From: an uncultured Collinsella sp.
Lineage (GTDB): Bacteria > Actinomycetota > Coriobacteriia > Coriobacteriales > Coriobacteriaceae
Length of the DNA: 64,000 nucleotides
Direction of reading: 5' to 3'
Assembly (NCBI GenBank): GCA_900548565.1
Contig: URKV01000001.1
Location: 6,845-70,844, forward strand
Below, piece after piece: positions 40,010-48,521 of the stretch (position 1 is its first letter; each line of letters opens with the position of its first letter). Under the pieces are notes generated by a model. The model made no database searches, was not told where the DNA came from, and worked only from the letters and a program-made list of their open reading frames with translations. Both the position numbers and the translations under genes were made by a program.

Positions 40010-41323
40010 CTACAGGCGCTCGCGAACCGCCTCGACGACGTTGGCCAGATCGGCAAGGACCTCGTCATGGCTCTCCATGTCGCGCACTTTGACCTTGCCG
40101 GCGGCAAGCTCGTCGCCACCCAGGACTAGGATGAGCTTAGCGCCCACCTTATCGGCCTGTTTAAACTGGGCCTTGAGCGAACGGCCCTGATAGTCAGCCT
40201 CGGTCACGATGCCTGCGGCGCGAAGCTCCTGCGTAATGGCAAAGACGTTCTGGCGCAGTTCCTTGCCGGCGTTGGCGACATAGACGCACGGGGCCTCATC
40301 GGCACCCAAATCGCTGCCAAAGGCCTGCAGGGCCAGCAGGGCGCGCTCAAAACCAACGGCAAAGCCGACGCCCGCCGTGGGCTTGCCACCCTCGAGCTCG
40401 ACCAGGCCGTCATAGCGGCCGCCGCCGCCGATGGAGCCGACGCCGGCGCCAGGGGCCTCGACCTCAAAGACAGTACGGGTGTAGTAGTCCAGGCCGCGCA
40501 CCAGGGTGGGATCCTCGACATACTCGATACCGGCGGCATCCAGATAGCGCTTGACCTGCTCGTAGTGCTCGTGGCACTCGTCGCACAGGTTGTCGCCCAT
40601 CAGCGGGGCGTCGGCCATGATCTCGCGGCAGTGGTCGTTCTTGCAGTCAAAGGCACGCAGCGGGTTGAGCTCGGCGCGCTCGCGGCACTCATCGCACATC
40701 TCGTCTGCGTGATCGAGGATGAACTGCTTGACCTGCTCGCGGTAAGCCGGACGGCACTGGGCGTCACCCATCGAGTTGATGAGCAGACGAAGCTTGGAAA
40801 GGTCGAAGCCCAGGCGCTTGTAGAACTCCATGAGCATGATGATGCACTCGGCGTCTGCCGCCGGATCGGGAGCGCCGAGCCACTCGATGCCCACCTGGTG
40901 GAACTGGCGCAGACGGCCCTTCTGGGGGCGCTCGCCGCGGAACATGGCCTCGGCATAGTAGGCCTTAAACGGCGTGGAGCCCTGAGGCACCAGGTTGTTC
41001 TCCACGACGGCGCGCACCACACCGGCCGTGCCCTCGGGGCGAAGCGCCAAGCGCTGCTTGGGCTTGAGCTTGGTATCGGTACCCTCGGTAAAGACGCGCT
41101 CCAGGTTGGCGCCGCTAAAGACGCGGAACATCTCCTTGCGCACGACGTCGGTCGACTGGCCGATACCGTGGACAAAGACGTCCACCTGCTCGATCGCGGG
41201 CGTCTCGATAGGCTTAAAGCCAAACGGCTCGAATACGCCGGCAGCGATCTGCTGCATCTTTTGCCAGGCGCGCATCTCGGCGCCGATAAGGTCGCGGGTT
41301 CCCTCCGCCTTCTGTGCCTGCAT
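40010..41323 (-). CDS. hisS: Histidyl-tRNA synthetase
   Basis: A 437-residue class II synthetase with motif 2 RLRQFHQVGIEWLG, the HisA motif RGLDYYTRTVFEV, GSIGGGGRYDGL and the C-terminal anticodon domain (ILVLGGDELAAG). A Cys-rich insertion between about residues 205 and 255 (CDEC...CREIM...CDEC) looks able to bind zinc, seen in some HisRS. The ATG at 41323 follows AAGGTG by seven bases; an in-frame TTG lies six bases upstream. A long structured leader precedes it. Confidence 0.95.
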   Translation of the reverse strand: MQAQKAEGTRDLIGAEMRAWQKMQQIAAGVFEPFGFKPIETPAIEQVDVFVHGIGQSTDVVRKEMFRVFSGANLERVFTEGTDTKLKPKQRLALRPEGTAGVVRAVVENNLVPQGSTPFKAYYAEAMFRGERPQKGRLRQFHQVGIEWLGAPDPAADAECIIMLMEFYKRLGFDLSKLRLLINSMGDAQCRPAYREQVKQFILDHADEMCDECRERAELNPLRAFDCKNDHCREIMADAPLMGDNLCDECHEHYEQVKRYLDAAGIEYVEDPTLVRGLDYYTRTVFEVEAPGAGVGSIGGGGRYDGLVELEGGKPTAGVGFAVGFERALLALQAFGSDLGADEAPCVYVANAGKELRQNVFAITQELRAAGIVTEADYQGRSLKAQFKQADKVGAKLILVLGGDELAAGKVKVRDMESHDEVLADLANVVEAVRERL

Positions 41324-41387
41324 GGGCAAACACCTTTCTTTTGTATCGCGTCATAGGTAACGGTCATTATACGGCACAAAGCAGCAA

Positions 41388-41557
41388 CGCGGCGGCGCAT
41401 CTGACCGAACGAGGGTATGGGGACTCGTTCGGCCAGATGCACCGCCGCGGCGACCGACCCGCATGCAACGAGGGGAAACGGATCGAGTTGTAAGCTCGTG
41501 GCCACCCGGCGAGACGAATGACGGTACGAGCATCCATTCGACTCCCTGGGCGGCCAC
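41388..41557 (-). promoter_or_regulatory. Structured leader of hisS
   Basis: A hairpin with 24 of 26 paired bases (41388-41413 and 41424-41449) and a second stem GTGGCCACCC/GGGCGGCCAC (41498-41507 and 41548-41557) lie upstream of hisS. The sense strand includes GGGTGGCCAC, which only partly resembles the T-box GGGTGGNACCGCG. A promoter may lie near 41640-41680. Control by histidine supply is possible but unproven. Confidence 0.4.
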
Positions 41558-41690
41558 AATGCCAACAACCGCAAGTCTTTCCCTTCCCGCCCAACAAATC
41601 GCAGATTCGACCGTATTGGGCGGGGATGCAGGTTGCGAGATACTCTACTTAGGTAAAGTGTACAAGCCAGAATATCCGACTGCAGATACA

Positions 41691-41714
41691 AAAACGGCCC
41701 GCATCCGCGGGCCG
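41691..41714 (-). terminator. Terminator after the EamA transporter gene
   Basis: CGGCCCGC-GGAT-GCGGGCCG followed by TTTTTGTA on the minus strand, 46 bp past the stop. Confidence 0.85.
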
Positions 41715-41759
41715 CAACACATTGTTAACGATTGATGTCCTTATCTTGACGATTTAAAA

Positions 41760-42734
41760 CTACTGAGAACGACGGCGCAAAAAGTCGAAGTGCGTCTCGC
41801 TCAAGATAATCGAAAGAAAGATGAGCGCGAAGCCGGCGAGCAGGCGCGAGGTGAGCGCCTCCCCCATCAGCAGCACCGAGAACAGCACGCCCGAAGGCGA
41901 CTCCATCGAAAGGAGCAGTGAGCCCGTCGAGGCCGAGACATGCGCCAGGCCGACGTTTTGGATGAGCAGAGCCGCGCATGTGCAACCAACCGAGAGAAAC
42001 GCCATCGCGCTGATAAAGCTCGGCGTCCACACGGACAGAGGCGCTTGGGTCTCGAATAGTAGCGACGTTGCCAGGCTCAGCACGCCGTTGCCCACAAACA
42101 TCCAAAACGTGATGACGTTGATGTCCATTTTGCGACCGTACTTGGCAGTCACCGCCATCTGGATGGCGAAAAAGACCGCACCCGCCAGCGTAATGACATC
42201 ACCGATGTTGAATTCAACGCTATCGAGCGCCACCAAGCCAATGCCCGCCAAGCACAGCAGCGCCGCGCCCAGGTTATAGCGGGTGAGTTTTTCGCCGCTC
42301 AGAAAATAGCTCGCGAACGGCACAACGATGCAATACGTGCCCGTCAAAAAAGCATTCTTGCCCGCCGTGGTGTGCGCCAGACCGACTGTCTGCAGGGCGT
42401 AGGCGGCCCACATAAGTGCGCCCATGCCAAGTCCGACGATAAGGTTGCGGGCGTTGAGGTGCGCGATGATGCGCTTGTGGAAGATGAAAAACATGACCAA
42501 CGCCGCAGGCAGAAAGCGCACGTAGAGCAGTTCGAACACCGGAATGGTGTCGAGCGCGTCCTTCATGGTCGTAAAGGAGTAGCCCCAGACGACTGCCACC
42601 GAAAGCAGCAGGACTTTCCAGAACAGCGGCGAGCGAGCGCCGGCGCCGCGGGAGGTGCCGCCCGCGCCCAGGTCCTCGCGAGCAACAGGGCTATCGGGCA
42701 TCATTTCGATATTGTCAGTGGCATGCTGGGCCAT
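41760..42734 (-). CDS. EamA/DMT-family transporter
   Basis: A 324-residue protein with a hydrophilic N-terminus of about 35 residues and ten transmembrane segments in two EamA repeats (SVAVVWGYSFTTMKDAL to about 180, then ITLAGAVFFAIQMAVTAKYG to the end). The family exports amino acids, nucleobases or other small metabolites; the substrate is not readable. GAGGATG precedes the ATG. It is probably a single-gene unit. Confidence 0.88.
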   Translation of the reverse strand: MAQHATDNIEMMPDSPVAREDLGAGGTSRGAGARSPLFWKVLLLSVAVVWGYSFTTMKDALDTIPVFELLYVRFLPAALVMFFIFHKRIIAHLNARNLIVGLGMGALMWAAYALQTVGLAHTTAGKNAFLTGTYCIVVPFASYFLSGEKLTRYNLGAALLCLAGIGLVALDSVEFNIGDVITLAGAVFFAIQMAVTAKYGRKMDINVITFWMFVGNGVLSLATSLLFETQAPLSVWTPSFISAMAFLSVGCTCAALLIQNVGLAHVSASTGSLLLSMESPSGVLFSVLLMGEALTSRLLAGFALIFLSIILSETHFDFLRRRSQ

Positions 42735-42812
42735 AGGGCATCCTCGCGCTCAATCTGGGCGTGGTGTCCGCACGCGCATGGCTGCGTGCCGCCTCATGGT
42801 CAAATAAAAACA

Positions 42813-42839
42813 GGGCGCACCGGACCCCCGGTACGCCCC
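42813..42839 (-). terminator. Terminator 3' of the first pip gene
   Basis: On the minus strand GGGGCGTACCGG pairs with CCGGTGCGCCC and is followed by TGTTTTTATTT. It lies about 230 bp past the pip stop, beyond element N2. Confidence 0.8.
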
Positions 42840-42895
42840 GCTACTGTAGCAACAACCAGCGTTGCATCGCAATCCAGCCCACTAAAGCGTTTTGT

Positions 42896-43033
42896 TCCGC
42901 CGTTCTACCGAACGGCGGACCGGCCGACGCTGCGCGAGCTGCATTCACACCAATCTGACGTTCAATTTCAAGGGCGCGACCAGAAGGTCAGCGCCCTCTC
43001 ATTTCACGTCACCTTGGCGCAAATGCGGCTCGC
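42896..43033 (+). repeat. Nested inverted repeat with flanking hairpin (family 2, copy N2)
   Basis: Hairpin TCCGCCGTTC-TACC-GAACGGCGGA (42896-42919), then CGACGCTGCG, then 28-base arms at 42934-42961 and 43006-43033 that match at 22 positions, enclosing an inner stem AGGGCGC/GCGCCCT tipped by GACC-AGAA-GGTC (42971-42997). The same modules occur inverted at 48329-48466 with different stems. It begins 41 bp past the pip stop. Confidence 0.7.
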
Positions 43034-43073
43034 TCGCTGACATTGCCGTAGCATCAGCGTTTACATTGTTGCG

Positions 43074-45263
43074 CTAGATTAATTTAGTACTCTCCAGCTT
43101 TTCGATGATCCAGTCGTTGGCTTTGATGACCGGGCGGCGGAAGACGACGCCCAGTGCCAGCGATGGAATCAGATAGCTCGCCAGAATGCCTAGCTCAATC
43201 CAGTACTCCATGTGGTACGCACCGGCCATGGCGGCATGCATGGCGTTGATGCCGTGGGTGAACGGCAGGAACGGATAGATCGCCTGGAACACGGGGCCGG
43301 TCATCTCGATGGGGAACGTGCCGCCCGAACCGCCGACCTGCATGACCAGCAGCACGACGGCGAGCGCCTTGCCGATATCGCCAAACGAAACCGTAAGCGT
43401 GTAGACGATATTGGAGAACACGAGACTCGCGACCCAGCCCGCCAGCACAAACTGCAGCGGGTCGTCGCACTGGATGCCAAAGAACAGGATGTCGCCCGCA
43501 CACACGAGCGTTGCCTGCAGCAGGGCCAGACCGCCAAAGAACAGGTAGCGGCCCAGGTAGATCTCGTGCAGGCGCACGGGGATGAGCTCGTTGATAAGCT
43601 CATCGTCAACCGAGACCTTCATCATGGCCGCCAGCACAATCGAGCCCACCCAGAGCGACAGAATCGTGTAGAACGGTGCCATGGCCGAACCGTAGTTGCG
43701 GATCGGATAGACCGGCTTGCGGTCGAGCGCGACGGGGCCGGAAAGCGACACAGCCAGACCCTCGGGATCATTGCCGATCATCGTCTTGATCGTAGCGAGG
43801 TCATCCGACATCAAGGCGCCGTCGAGCTCGTCCTTAAACGCACTGATCTTGTCCGACGCCTCGCCCAGCTGATCAGAAGCCTTGTTGACCAGCTTTGCAG
43901 CCTTGGAGAGGCCCTTTGCCAGCGAACCGGATGCGTCGGTCAGGCCAGCAACAGCACTATCCAGATCGTTCGAAATACCGTTCAGCGAATCCAAAACGCC
44001 CGAGATGGTCTTCTTGAGCTCCTTTGCCTTGGCCGAAAACGTAGAGTCGTAGTCAGTCTTGGCGCCCGAGATACCAGCCTTGGCATCCGCGATTGCCTGA
44101 TCGACCTCGGCACGCGACTTATTAACCTCTGCCATGCTGTCAGAGAGAGACTTCGCGGTGGCCGTCAAGTCCTTGGCGTTGTTGCGATACTCCACAGCAA
44201 TCCTGCTCAGCGATGTTGCCACAGACTTGAGGCTGTCCTGGAGTTTTTCGTCAGTCACCTGATCGGCAAAGCTGCGGAGCTGGTCGGCCGTGGCGTCGAT
44301 ATCGTCGGCACGCGTGTTGAGCGCCGCCGCGGCATCGTTGAGCTGGGACACTGTAAGGTCGACATGTTGATTCGCGGCATCAAATGCCTTCGCAAGCTCG
44401 GCGGACACGTTGTCAAACGAGCCCGCGCTTCCGTCAATCGCGGCATTGATGGCGTCGTTGGCGTCCTTCAGCGCTTCCTTGGAATCGCTAATACCGCTCT
44501 TGACATGCTCCATCAGCTGCTTCGTTGACTCATCAACCGTGCCCGTCTGCTTGAGCATGCCGCTCGCCGACGTCAGCGAATCGGACGTGGAGCTCAAAAT
44601 GCCCGCAAGCGACGTTGCGCTGGCCTGAACGTCCTGCAGGTCCTGGACCGAATCGCCGAGCGTCGAGGACAGGTTGGCGATAAAGTTGCTGACCTGGTCG
44701 GTGCTCATGTAATCGAGCAGGCTGGACACCGTCTTAAGACCGATGCTCGTAATGGTCTCGGTAAAAGTTTTGTTAACCTGGCTCTGGACGGCGCTCGAAC
44801 CCTTCTCGGTCACGATCTGCGCAATGGCGTTGGCCTTCTGATTCTCGTAGAACTCGATATCGGCATGCTTCACGTCGGTCGAGAAAAGCGTCATCATGTC
44901 AGCGCTAAACGTTTTGGGGATAACGACGGCAGCATAGTACGCGCCCGACTTAACGCCCTCGATAGCCTTTTCGCGATTGTTGAGCACAACCCAATCGAAG
45001 CTCTCGTTGCCGCGTAGGGTGGCGGTCACGTTTTCGCCCACGTTAACCTCGACGGGGATCAAATCGCTCTCGTAACCCTCATCGGTGTTGACCACGGCGA
45101 TCTTAAGATTGCCGGTGTTGCCGTACGGATCCCAGCTGCCGGCGATGTTAAACCACGCGTACAGACACGGTACGATAATGAGGCCCATCACGACAACCAA
45201 GCCGATCACGGAGCGAGACACGTTTTGGACATCGCGCTTAAACAGATGCAGGATGTTCTTCAT
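43074..45263 (-). CDS. YhgE/Pip-family membrane protein (first of pair, distal gene)
   Basis: A 729-residue protein with one N-terminal transmembrane segment (LVVVMGLIIVPCLYAWFNI followed by WDPYGNT), a long extracytoplasmic helical domain with coiled-coil stretches (about 180-500), and a C-terminal ABC-2-type membrane domain of five or six segments. This is the YhgE/Pip layout, related to phage infection proteins and to EsaA-type components. Its ATG abuts the stop of the preceding pip gene, and GGAGGTGAGG lies in that gene's tail, so the two are translationally coupled. Function unknown; membrane export or cell-envelope assembly is likely. Confidence 0.85.
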   Translation of the reverse strand: MKNILHLFKRDVQNVSRSVIGLVVVMGLIIVPCLYAWFNIAGSWDPYGNTGNLKIAVVNTDEGYESDLIPVEVNVGENVTATLRGNESFDWVVLNNREKAIEGVKSGAYYAAVVIPKTFSADMMTLFSTDVKHADIEFYENQKANAIAQIVTEKGSSAVQSQVNKTFTETITSIGLKTVSSLLDYMSTDQVSNFIANLSSTLGDSVQDLQDVQASATSLAGILSSTSDSLTSASGMLKQTGTVDESTKQLMEHVKSGISDSKEALKDANDAINAAIDGSAGSFDNVSAELAKAFDAANQHVDLTVSQLNDAAAALNTRADDIDATADQLRSFADQVTDEKLQDSLKSVATSLSRIAVEYRNNAKDLTATAKSLSDSMAEVNKSRAEVDQAIADAKAGISGAKTDYDSTFSAKAKELKKTISGVLDSLNGISNDLDSAVAGLTDASGSLAKGLSKAAKLVNKASDQLGEASDKISAFKDELDGALMSDDLATIKTMIGNDPEGLAVSLSGPVALDRKPVYPIRNYGSAMAPFYTILSLWVGSIVLAAMMKVSVDDELINELIPVRLHEIYLGRYLFFGGLALLQATLVCAGDILFFGIQCDDPLQFVLAGWVASLVFSNIVYTLTVSFGDIGKALAVVLLVMQVGGSGGTFPIEMTGPVFQAIYPFLPFTHGINAMHAAMAGAYHMEYWIELGILASYLIPSLALGVVFRRPVIKANDWIIEKLESTKLI

Positions 45264-48080
45264 TTATGCCTCACCTCCTTTGGAGTGCTTGCCAAGCGCG
45301 GTGGTATCTCCATCATTTGTGGCTGTGCTGTCGCTGCCCTGAGATTTATGGTGCGAGCCGATATGCGGCAAGCGGCCCGTGGACTGATCGCCGCCCTTGG
45401 CACCACGCTCGCTGGCGTTGAGGCCAAACATGTGGCGGGCGGCAGGAATGGCGGCCGTGTGTTCGCGCATCTCGCGACGCAGGTCCTCATCCGAAAGCGC
45501 CGAGATGCGCATCTGGGTATTGAGGCTCGCTCGGATATATTCGATATTGATAAGCCAGCCGCAGATGGCAATAACCGAGATGATCCAAATGACAAGTAGG
45601 ATGATCTTGCCGTTATTGTCGATATCGAGAACCGTCGACAGGACAAAGAGCAGGACCTGAACGCCCACCACGGCGGCAAAACCGCCCTTGATGTAGTACG
45701 GGTAGCGATGTTCAAAGGCGACCGCATGATCGAGCAGTTCGCGACGGTACGAATCGGAATCGAGCATGACGCGCATGGCCGTGCGCAGCGAGTAGCGCTG
45801 GCGCGGCAGGTCGTTGGACTCGCAAATCATCATACCGGTCGTGGAGAGCTGTTTATCAAAGAGCAGGTTAAGGTTGAGCAGCAGCGGACGCAGCTGCAGG
45901 CCGATAAAGAGCGCCACGATCAAGAACACGCCCAGAATGCACAGGTTAAACAGGTAGTTGAACGAATACATGCCGCCGACCGTCTCGCGCAGCAGATTGA
46001 TGCCGTAGGTAAAGGGCAGCAGCGGGTGCAGCCACTGGAAGAAGCCGGGCATCATCTCGATGGGGTACATGCCCGACGAACCCGGGATCTGCACGATGAC
46101 GAGAATGACGCCGATAGCCTTGCCGATATGCTTAAACGTGGTGGACAGCGCATAGATGATATTGACGTAGGTGAACGAAATGGCGATGCCGCCCAGCACG
46201 AACAGCAGCGGGCTGACGCACTGCACGCCAATCACCAGATCGCCTACCGTAACGATGATGGCCTGCAACGCGCCCAGGATCACCATGAGCAACCAGCGGC
46301 CAAAGTAGCCTTGGCGCGCCGTAAAGCTGCCAACACCTTCACGGTCGACCTCGAGCTTGTAAATGGCGATGAGCACATAGCCGCCCACCCAAAGCGCCAG
46401 ATTGGTGTAGAAGGGAGCGATGCCCGAGCCAAAGCTCTTGACCGGATAGATTGACTTGGACGTCAACTCAACCGGAGACGCCATGAAATCTGCCACGTCA
46501 TTGACATCGACGCCCATCAGATCGGCCAGCTCGCCCATGGACTCGGAGGTCTGCAGCGCCGCGATGTCATTGGCGGCGGTTGCAAGCTTGTCCTGGACCT
46601 TGGCAAGCGAGGAATCGGTCTGGGACAGCGTGGTCTTGGCCTGGCCGAGCGTAGCGCTAAGCTGCGCCAACGTGCCGCGCGCATTTGCAAGTGTAGGTGT
46701 CATACCCGAGACGATACCGGTCAGGTCGCCCGAAACGGCAGCAAAAGAGTCGAGCGCGCTCGAGGCCTTCGGCAGCGCGTTTTGGCCCAAGTCCGTCTGG
46801 GCTTGGCCAAGGTTGGTCGCACCGGTATGAATTGCGTTATTGATAGCGTCACTGGCACCCGAAACAGCCGCTGCGTCATTCGCCATGGCGCTCGACTGCG
46901 CGGACAGACCGTCCTTGATGCTCTGAAGCTTTTCATTCTGCTCTCGAAGCAAATCGATGGTCGATACAATGCGCGCGTCAATTTCCTCGGAACCTGTCGA
47001 CGTGTCATTGGCGAGAATCTCCAAGTGCCCGATAACGGCCTTATTGTGGTCGATCGTCGCTTGAAGAGACTCGAGCGAGTTGTCGATACGGGTGGTCGTA
47101 GATGTGACCGCGCCCGTCAGCTTGCCGATGGCAGCGTTCGCAGAGGCCGACGTCTTGGTGAGCGCAAGGCTGCCTTCCGAGAGCGCCTTGGAGAGCGAGG
47201 TGATGGAGTTGCCCGCCGTGGTGCGAGCTTCGCTCAGCAGGTCGTTGCCCTGGGAGATCGCCTGCGTCAGCGACGGTGCCTGGCCTTGCAAGCCGGCAAG
47301 TGCCGCATCAGCCGAGGCGATAGCGCCACTCGTCTTATCGATGGCGGCATTCATATCGCCAATCGAATCGCGCACCTCGCCCAAGGTGTCGGACGCCTCG
47401 GACACCGAACTTGCCAGCGAGTCCTGAGTCTGGGTTGCCTTGTCCTTTAAATCGACACCGGCATCCTTGGCGATACCGGCAACAGTCTTGCCTACCGTAG
47501 AGACAAATTCCGAGTTGATCTGCTCCTCGATGGTGTTTGCACCGGTATCGGTAACCTTGGGCGCAATGGCGCTCTTCTTCTCATTGACGTAGTACGTGAG
47601 CTTGGGCTGATGGTAGTTGCCGTCGAGCATCGAAACCAGGTTATCCGAGAAGTTCTTGGGAATCACGATAGCGGCATAGTACTCGCCGCTCTCGACGCCC
47701 TCCTTGGCATCGGCCGTCGAGTCGACGAACGTCCAGCCCAACTGATGATTCTCCTTGAGCTGGTCGACCACTTTGTCGCCAGCGTTGAGCTCACCCACCA
47801 AGTCGTTTTGGGTGCCTCGATCGTTGTTGGCGATAGCAATCTTGATGCCTTGGGTGTTTCCATACGGATCCCAGTTTGCCACGATGTTATACCAGGCATA
47901 CAGCGAGGGAATAACGCACACGCCTAGGGTAACCACCAGGGCGACGGGGTTCACAAGCAGTCGCTTAATGTCGCGCTTAAATATCGCAAAGGACACCTTT
48001 GCATTGGATAGTTTGCTGCCGAGACTCACGCTTGGACCATCCATCCTGTCGTTAAATCGAATCGTACTATCGACAACCAT
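45264..48080 (-). CDS. YhgE/Pip-family membrane protein (second of pair, proximal gene)
   Basis: About 938 residues with the same design as its neighbour: an N-terminal helix (ALVVTLGVCVIPSLYAWYNI, WDPYGNTQGIKIAIANND), a long helical ectodomain with many Ala/Ser/Thr heptads (about 200-550), and a C-terminal ABC-2-like domain. Beyond it is an extra region (about 740-938) with two more hydrophobic segments and a Ser/Gly/His-rich tail. The start is uncertain: ATG at 48080 is listed, with ATG at 48044 and TTG at 48113 as alternatives, none with a good ribosome site. A GTACAGTTGTAC palindrome lies about 80 bp upstream. Confidence 0.8.
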   Translation of the reverse strand: MVVDSTIRFNDRMDGPSVSLGSKLSNAKVSFAIFKRDIKRLLVNPVALVVTLGVCVIPSLYAWYNIVANWDPYGNTQGIKIAIANNDRGTQNDLVGELNAGDKVVDQLKENHQLGWTFVDSTADAKEGVESGEYYAAIVIPKNFSDNLVSMLDGNYHQPKLTYYVNEKKSAIAPKVTDTGANTIEEQINSEFVSTVGKTVAGIAKDAGVDLKDKATQTQDSLASSVSEASDTLGEVRDSIGDMNAAIDKTSGAIASADAALAGLQGQAPSLTQAISQGNDLLSEARTTAGNSITSLSKALSEGSLALTKTSASANAAIGKLTGAVTSTTTRIDNSLESLQATIDHNKAVIGHLEILANDTSTGSEEIDARIVSTIDLLREQNEKLQSIKDGLSAQSSAMANDAAAVSGASDAINNAIHTGATNLGQAQTDLGQNALPKASSALDSFAAVSGDLTGIVSGMTPTLANARGTLAQLSATLGQAKTTLSQTDSSLAKVQDKLATAANDIAALQTSESMGELADLMGVDVNDVADFMASPVELTSKSIYPVKSFGSGIAPFYTNLALWVGGYVLIAIYKLEVDREGVGSFTARQGYFGRWLLMVILGALQAIIVTVGDLVIGVQCVSPLLFVLGGIAISFTYVNIIYALSTTFKHIGKAIGVILVIVQIPGSSGMYPIEMMPGFFQWLHPLLPFTYGINLLRETVGGMYSFNYLFNLCILGVFLIVALFIGLQLRPLLLNLNLLFDKQLSTTGMMICESNDLPRQRYSLRTAMRVMLDSDSYRRELLDHAVAFEHRYPYYIKGGFAAVVGVQVLLFVLSTVLDIDNNGKIILLVIWIISVIAICGWLINIEYIRASLNTQMRISALSDEDLRREMREHTAAIPAARHMFGLNASERGAKGGDQSTGRLPHIGSHHKSQGSDSTATNDGDTTALGKHSKGGEA

Positions 48081-48160
48081 TGTACGTAGGCGCTTTAGCG
48101 TCTCAGAGCACAATGGTATTGAGTTTTGCGGGTAGCAATATACTACGAAGATGAGTTAAC

Positions 48161-48172
48161 GTACAGTTGTAC
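48161..48172. promoter_or_regulatory. Palindrome upstream of the pip pair
   Basis: GTACAGTTGTAC, a 12-bp near-palindrome (GTACA and TGTAC arms overlapping TT/AC centre) in an AT-rich stretch likely to hold the promoter. Confidence 0.4.
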
Positions 48173-48230
48173 AGTATCCTAAATTTCAGCAGGTCACAAA
48201 ACCACAACCCGCACAAATTAGCAATTCAAA

Positions 48231-48286
48231 TAGTCATCGGGGACGTTCTTAAATGACTAGTCAAACAAGAACGTCCCCAATGACTA
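48231..48286. repeat. GGGACGTTC-type inverted repeat
   Basis: Arms at 48231-48250 and 48267-48286 (core GGGGACGTTCTT) match at 19 of 20 bases, around a TGACTAGTCA palindrome. Related pieces occur at 50711-50758 as a direct repeat. Confidence 0.6.
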
Positions 48287-48328
48287 CTTAGGACCACGGC
48301 AACGTCGATGTTTTGGCAATGCCAGCGA

Positions 48329-48466
48329 GCGGGCGCCAGAGCGAACAAATTGGCATGAAAAGAGGACGGCATAGACCTTCTGGTCATGCCGTCCTCTTTG
48401 AATGACAAGTTGTCGCTCTGGCGCCCGCGCAGCGTCGACTGGTCCGCCGTTCGTTAGAACGGCGGA
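48329..48466 (-). repeat. Nested inverted repeat with flanking hairpin (family 2, copy N3)
   Basis: Perfect 16-bp outer arms lie at 48329-48344 and 48413-48428. Perfect 14-bp inner arms (48359-48372 and 48386-48399) are tipped by GACC-AGAA-GGTC on the minus strand. The TCCGCCGTTC hairpin is at 48443-48466. Read on the minus strand the modules follow the order of copy N2. It ends 56 bp past the htpG stop. Confidence 0.75.
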
Positions 48467-48521
48467 ACTGAGGGCAGCGTCGAGCCGTTACGCGGTTTGG
48501 TAAAACCGCGTAAATACCTAA

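Noticed and set aside
41498..41557. T-box riboswitch upstream of hisS
   Set aside because: Only GGGTGG matches; the ACCGCG part, a recognisable Stem I and a terminator T-run are missing. Kept as an unassigned structured leader.
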